The translations under genes were made by a program, and so were the position numbers. Under the pieces are notes generated by a model. The model was not told the origin of the DNA. It ran no database searches and saw only the letters and a list, made by a program, of their open reading frames with translations. A stretch of 8,080 nucleotides of DNA from an uncultured Bacteroidota bacterium (GTDB taxonomy: Bacteria; Bacteroidota; Bacteroidia; Chitinophagales; Chitinophagaceae). Of this stretch, positions 6,416-8,080 are shown in pieces; the stretch's first letter is position 1, and every line of letters begins with the position of its first letter. The DNA is taken from contig CAIRNW010000143.1 of NCBI GenBank assembly GCA_903879995.1, positions 1-8,080 on the forward strand, written 5' to 3'.

Positions 6416-7597
6416 ATGTCTATTACTAGAGTATACATTGGGCTACTATTGATTTTTCTATCAGCTTGTGCAGGAGTGGGATCAAAAAAGTTTACAGTCA
6501 ATGGTAAGATTACAGGACGAACAGCTTCCAAGATTTATTTGGAAGAAGTTCCCATGGCAACCATGCAGCGCGTACTGGTGGACTCTGTAACACCTGACCA
6601 GGATGGGTCTTTTACACTTCAGGCTAAAGCAGAGGAGGAAACTATTTTCAATGTACGTGTAGAGAAGCAGGATTACCCTGCTGCTTCTCTAGTCAATGAT
6701 GCAGCGAGTATTTCGCTCTCCTTATTCTATAATCCGGCAAATCTTGATTTTCCGGATCGTTATGAAGTAACGGGTTCGCCCTTGAGTAAATCTTTGCAGG
6801 CTTACATGCTTGATTTCAATAAAAAATTAGAGCAGGTATTTGTACTAGGAAAACAATTGGACAGCTTGCAACAAGTTCCTGTTGTATTAAAATCAACGCT
6901 GGATGAAGTACAAGCAAAACGTACTTTATTGATACAATCTGTTCAGCAAACTACTGACTCAACCTTGAAGGGTAATACAAATCCTGCATTTTCGATGTTG
7001 GTATTAGGCTATTATCAAAATATGGCGGGTAATCCAACTATCGGACTACCTGCTTATTCTATGGATCAGGTTAAGTCGGTAGTTAAAAACTTAAGTGATA
7101 AAAATCCAAAGCATAAAGGACTGGAAGCAATCAGTATTATGATAGCAACACAGCCCAAGGCCTCACAGGGATTAGTTGGACAGACTGCCCCTGAATTTTC
7201 GTTGCCAGATCCCAATGGAAAATTAATTAGTCTAAGTTCATTTCGAGGTCGTTATGTATTAGTAGATTTTTGGGCAAGTTGGTGTAAGCCTTGTCGTATG
7301 GAAAATCCTACCGTAGTAGCTGCCTACGCCCAATTCAAGAACAGAAATTTTACTGTGTTAGGAGTTTCATTGGACCAACCCGATGGGAAAGACGATTGGA
7401 TGAATGCAGTGATGAAGGATCGTTTAACCTGGACACAGGTTAGTGATTTACAATTTTGGAATAGTCCGGTAGTTCCCCTTTATAATATTCAGGGCATCCC
7501 TTACAATGTATTGGTGGATCCAAATGGAAAAGTGGTAGCAGAGTCGTTGCGAGGCGAACAATTGGCTGCAACACTTGAGCAAGTATTACCCAAATAA
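6416..7597 (+). CDS. TlpA-like thiol-disulfide lipoprotein (DUF4369-type N-terminus plus redoxin domain)
   Basis: The 393-residue product begins with a lipoprotein signal: a hydrophobic stretch and the lipobox LSAC, with lipidated Cys18. The N-terminal half (residues ~25-240), starting FTVNGKITGRTASKIYLEE, resembles the DUF4369 beta domain common in Bacteroidota, followed by a helical linker. The C-terminal half (~255-392) is an AhpC/TSA-TlpA thioredoxin fold: APEFSLPDPNGK, LVDFWASWCKPCRMENP with the redox pair C290/C293, and a cis-proline in GIPYN (P362). Such proteins reduce or exchange disulfides outside the cytoplasm, for example in cytochrome c maturation or envelope protein repair; the substrate here is unknown. 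The gene starts 19 bp after the alaS stop, behind an A-rich stretch that is a typical Bacteroidota translation start, so it is probably co-transcribed with alaS. Unlike the other thioredoxin-fold protein in the window it keeps both active-site cysteines. Its TAA directly abuts the stop of the opposing PaaY-like gene. Confidence 0.92.
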   Translation: MSITRVYIGLLLIFLSACAGVGSKKFTVNGKITGRTASKIYLEEVPMATMQRVLVDSVTPDQDGSFTLQAKAEEETIFNVRVEKQDYPAASLVNDAASISLSLFYNPANLDFPDRYEVTGSPLSKSLQAYMLDFNKKLEQVFVLGKQLDSLQQVPVVLKSTLDEVQAKRTLLIQSVQQTTDSTLKGNTNPAFSMLVLGYYQNMAGNPTIGLPAYSMDQVKSVVKNLSDKNPKHKGLEAISIMIATQPKASQGLVGQTAPEFSLPDPNGKLISLSSFRGRYVLVDFWASWCKPCRMENPTVVAAYAQFKNRNFTVLGVSLDQPDGKDDWMNAVMKDRLTWTQVSDLQFWNSPVVPLYNIQGIPYNVLVDPNGKVVAESLRGEQLAATLEQVLPK

Positions 7598-8080
7598 CTA
7601 CTTTTTTTGAGTGCCCCAGGTGGCGTATGAAAAATTCCGAATTGCTTTTTGCGGACGGGGTTTGCGCAAGGGCTTGCAAGGCTTCAACGATTCTTCACAA
7701 GCAGCAGGAAGTGCTTGGTATAGTTGAGTGCCTTCTGTTTTCCAGGCAAGCTGTTGGTCTGTTACGGCGCGTACGATTTTTCCGGGATTGCCTACAACTA
7801 CTGAGCGAGCTAGAATTTTTTCACCTTCACGAATTAAGGTTAGCGCACCCACTATTGATTCATCACCCAACTCAACATGATCCATGAGCACACTGTTCAT
7901 TCCTATCAAACAATTTTTACCAATAGTAGCTCCATGAATAATGGCACCATGTCCGATGTGGGCCCCTTCTTTTAATAAAACTGTCAGACCCGGAAACATA
8001 TGAATCGTACAGTTCTCTTGTACATTACATCCGTCTTCAAGAATAATCTTTCCCCAATCTCCCCGCAGGGCAGCGCCAGG
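7598..8080 (-). CDS. PaaY-like hexapeptide-repeat protein of the gamma-carbonic anhydrase family (5' end outside window)
   Basis: About 160 codons of a left-handed beta-helix protein are present; the frame stays open to the right edge, beginning PGAALRGDWGKIILEDGCNVQENC, split here only by the edge. The first in-window ATG at 7999 is internal, since conserved RGD and QENC.IH motifs lie upstream of it. Hexapeptide repeats (IGHGAIIHGATIGKN, VELGDESIVGA) and the three putative metal histidines (one in CTIHMFPG, two in HIGHGAIIH) are intact. The end of the helix and the tail, with VGNPGKIVR, QQLAWKTEGTQLYQ and a Cys/Pro-containing extension, match my memory of PaaY/CaiE rather than the shorter YrdA type. 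PaaY is known as a thioesterase that removes a dead-end CoA ester in phenylacetate breakdown. A generic gamma-carbonic-anhydrase-like protein remains possible, so I give no gene symbol. Its TAG (7598-7600) directly follows the stop of the lipoprotein gene. Confidence 0.85.
   Translation of the reverse strand, partial: PGAALRGDWGKIILEDGCNVQENCTIHMFPGLTVLLKEGAHIGHGAIIHGATIGKNCLIGMNSVLMDHVELGDESIVGALTLIREGEKILARSVVVGNPGKIVRAVTDQQLAWKTEGTQLYQALPAACEESLKPCKPLRKPRPQKAIRNFSYATWGTQKK

Noticed and set aside
7573..7584. Inverted repeat ACTTG-AG-CAAGT before a T7 run as an intrinsic terminator
   Set aside because: The stem is short, AT-rich with almost no loop, and 17 nt separate it from the T run, so it is not a credible terminator.
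1..8080. Possible defence system, mobile element, CRISPR array or other accessory island
   Set aside because: No transposase, integrase, nuclease, tRNA, direct-repeat array or change in base composition was seen; all genes are core metabolism or envelope functions.

Overview
The window looks like an ordinary, gene-dense stretch of chromosome from a Bacteroidota bacterium, most likely a Chitinophagaceae-like member (family level is an inference from memory of homologues). Supporting signs are moderate GC, start codons preceded by A/T-rich sequence instead of Shine-Dalgarno motifs, TAnnTTTG promoter boxes, a DUF4369-type TlpA lipoprotein, and a MerR protein of the kind found next to an M23 peptidase in this phylum. 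Eight protein-coding genes fill about 97% of the sequence. No intergenic gap exceeds about 71 bp, and I see no RNA genes, mobile elements, CRISPR arrays or phage genes.

Layout: positions 2-412 (+) hold the C-terminal part of an LpxH-type UDP-2,3-diacylglucosamine hydrolase (lipid A synthesis). It is followed 43 bp later by an MscS-family mechanosensitive channel (456-1514, +). The channel gene converges on, and overlaps by 21 bp, a leftward set of three genes read from 3712 down to 1494: a membrane-anchored M23 peptidoglycan peptidase, a MerR-type regulator with a long low-complexity N-terminus, and a secreted single-cysteine thioredoxin-fold protein. The M23 gene is divergent from alaS (3784-6396, +) across a 71-bp gap carrying two promoter-like -7 boxes that point toward each other. 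alaS is followed after 19 bp by a TlpA-like lipoprotein gene (6416-7597, +). Its stop codon directly abuts the stop codon of a leftward, 5'-truncated PaaY-like gamma-carbonic-anhydrase-fold gene (7598-8080, -).

The common theme is the cell envelope: lipid A synthesis, osmotic protection, peptidoglycan cleavage and extracytoplasmic thiol chemistry surround the housekeeping gene alaS. I found no convincing new biological system. The most noteworthy points are the lone-cysteine CxxS thioredoxin coupled to a MerR regulator, the unusual MerR N-terminus, the facing promoters at alaS/M23, the very tight convergent gene ends, and a hint that phenylacetate-degradation genes may lie just beyond the right edge.
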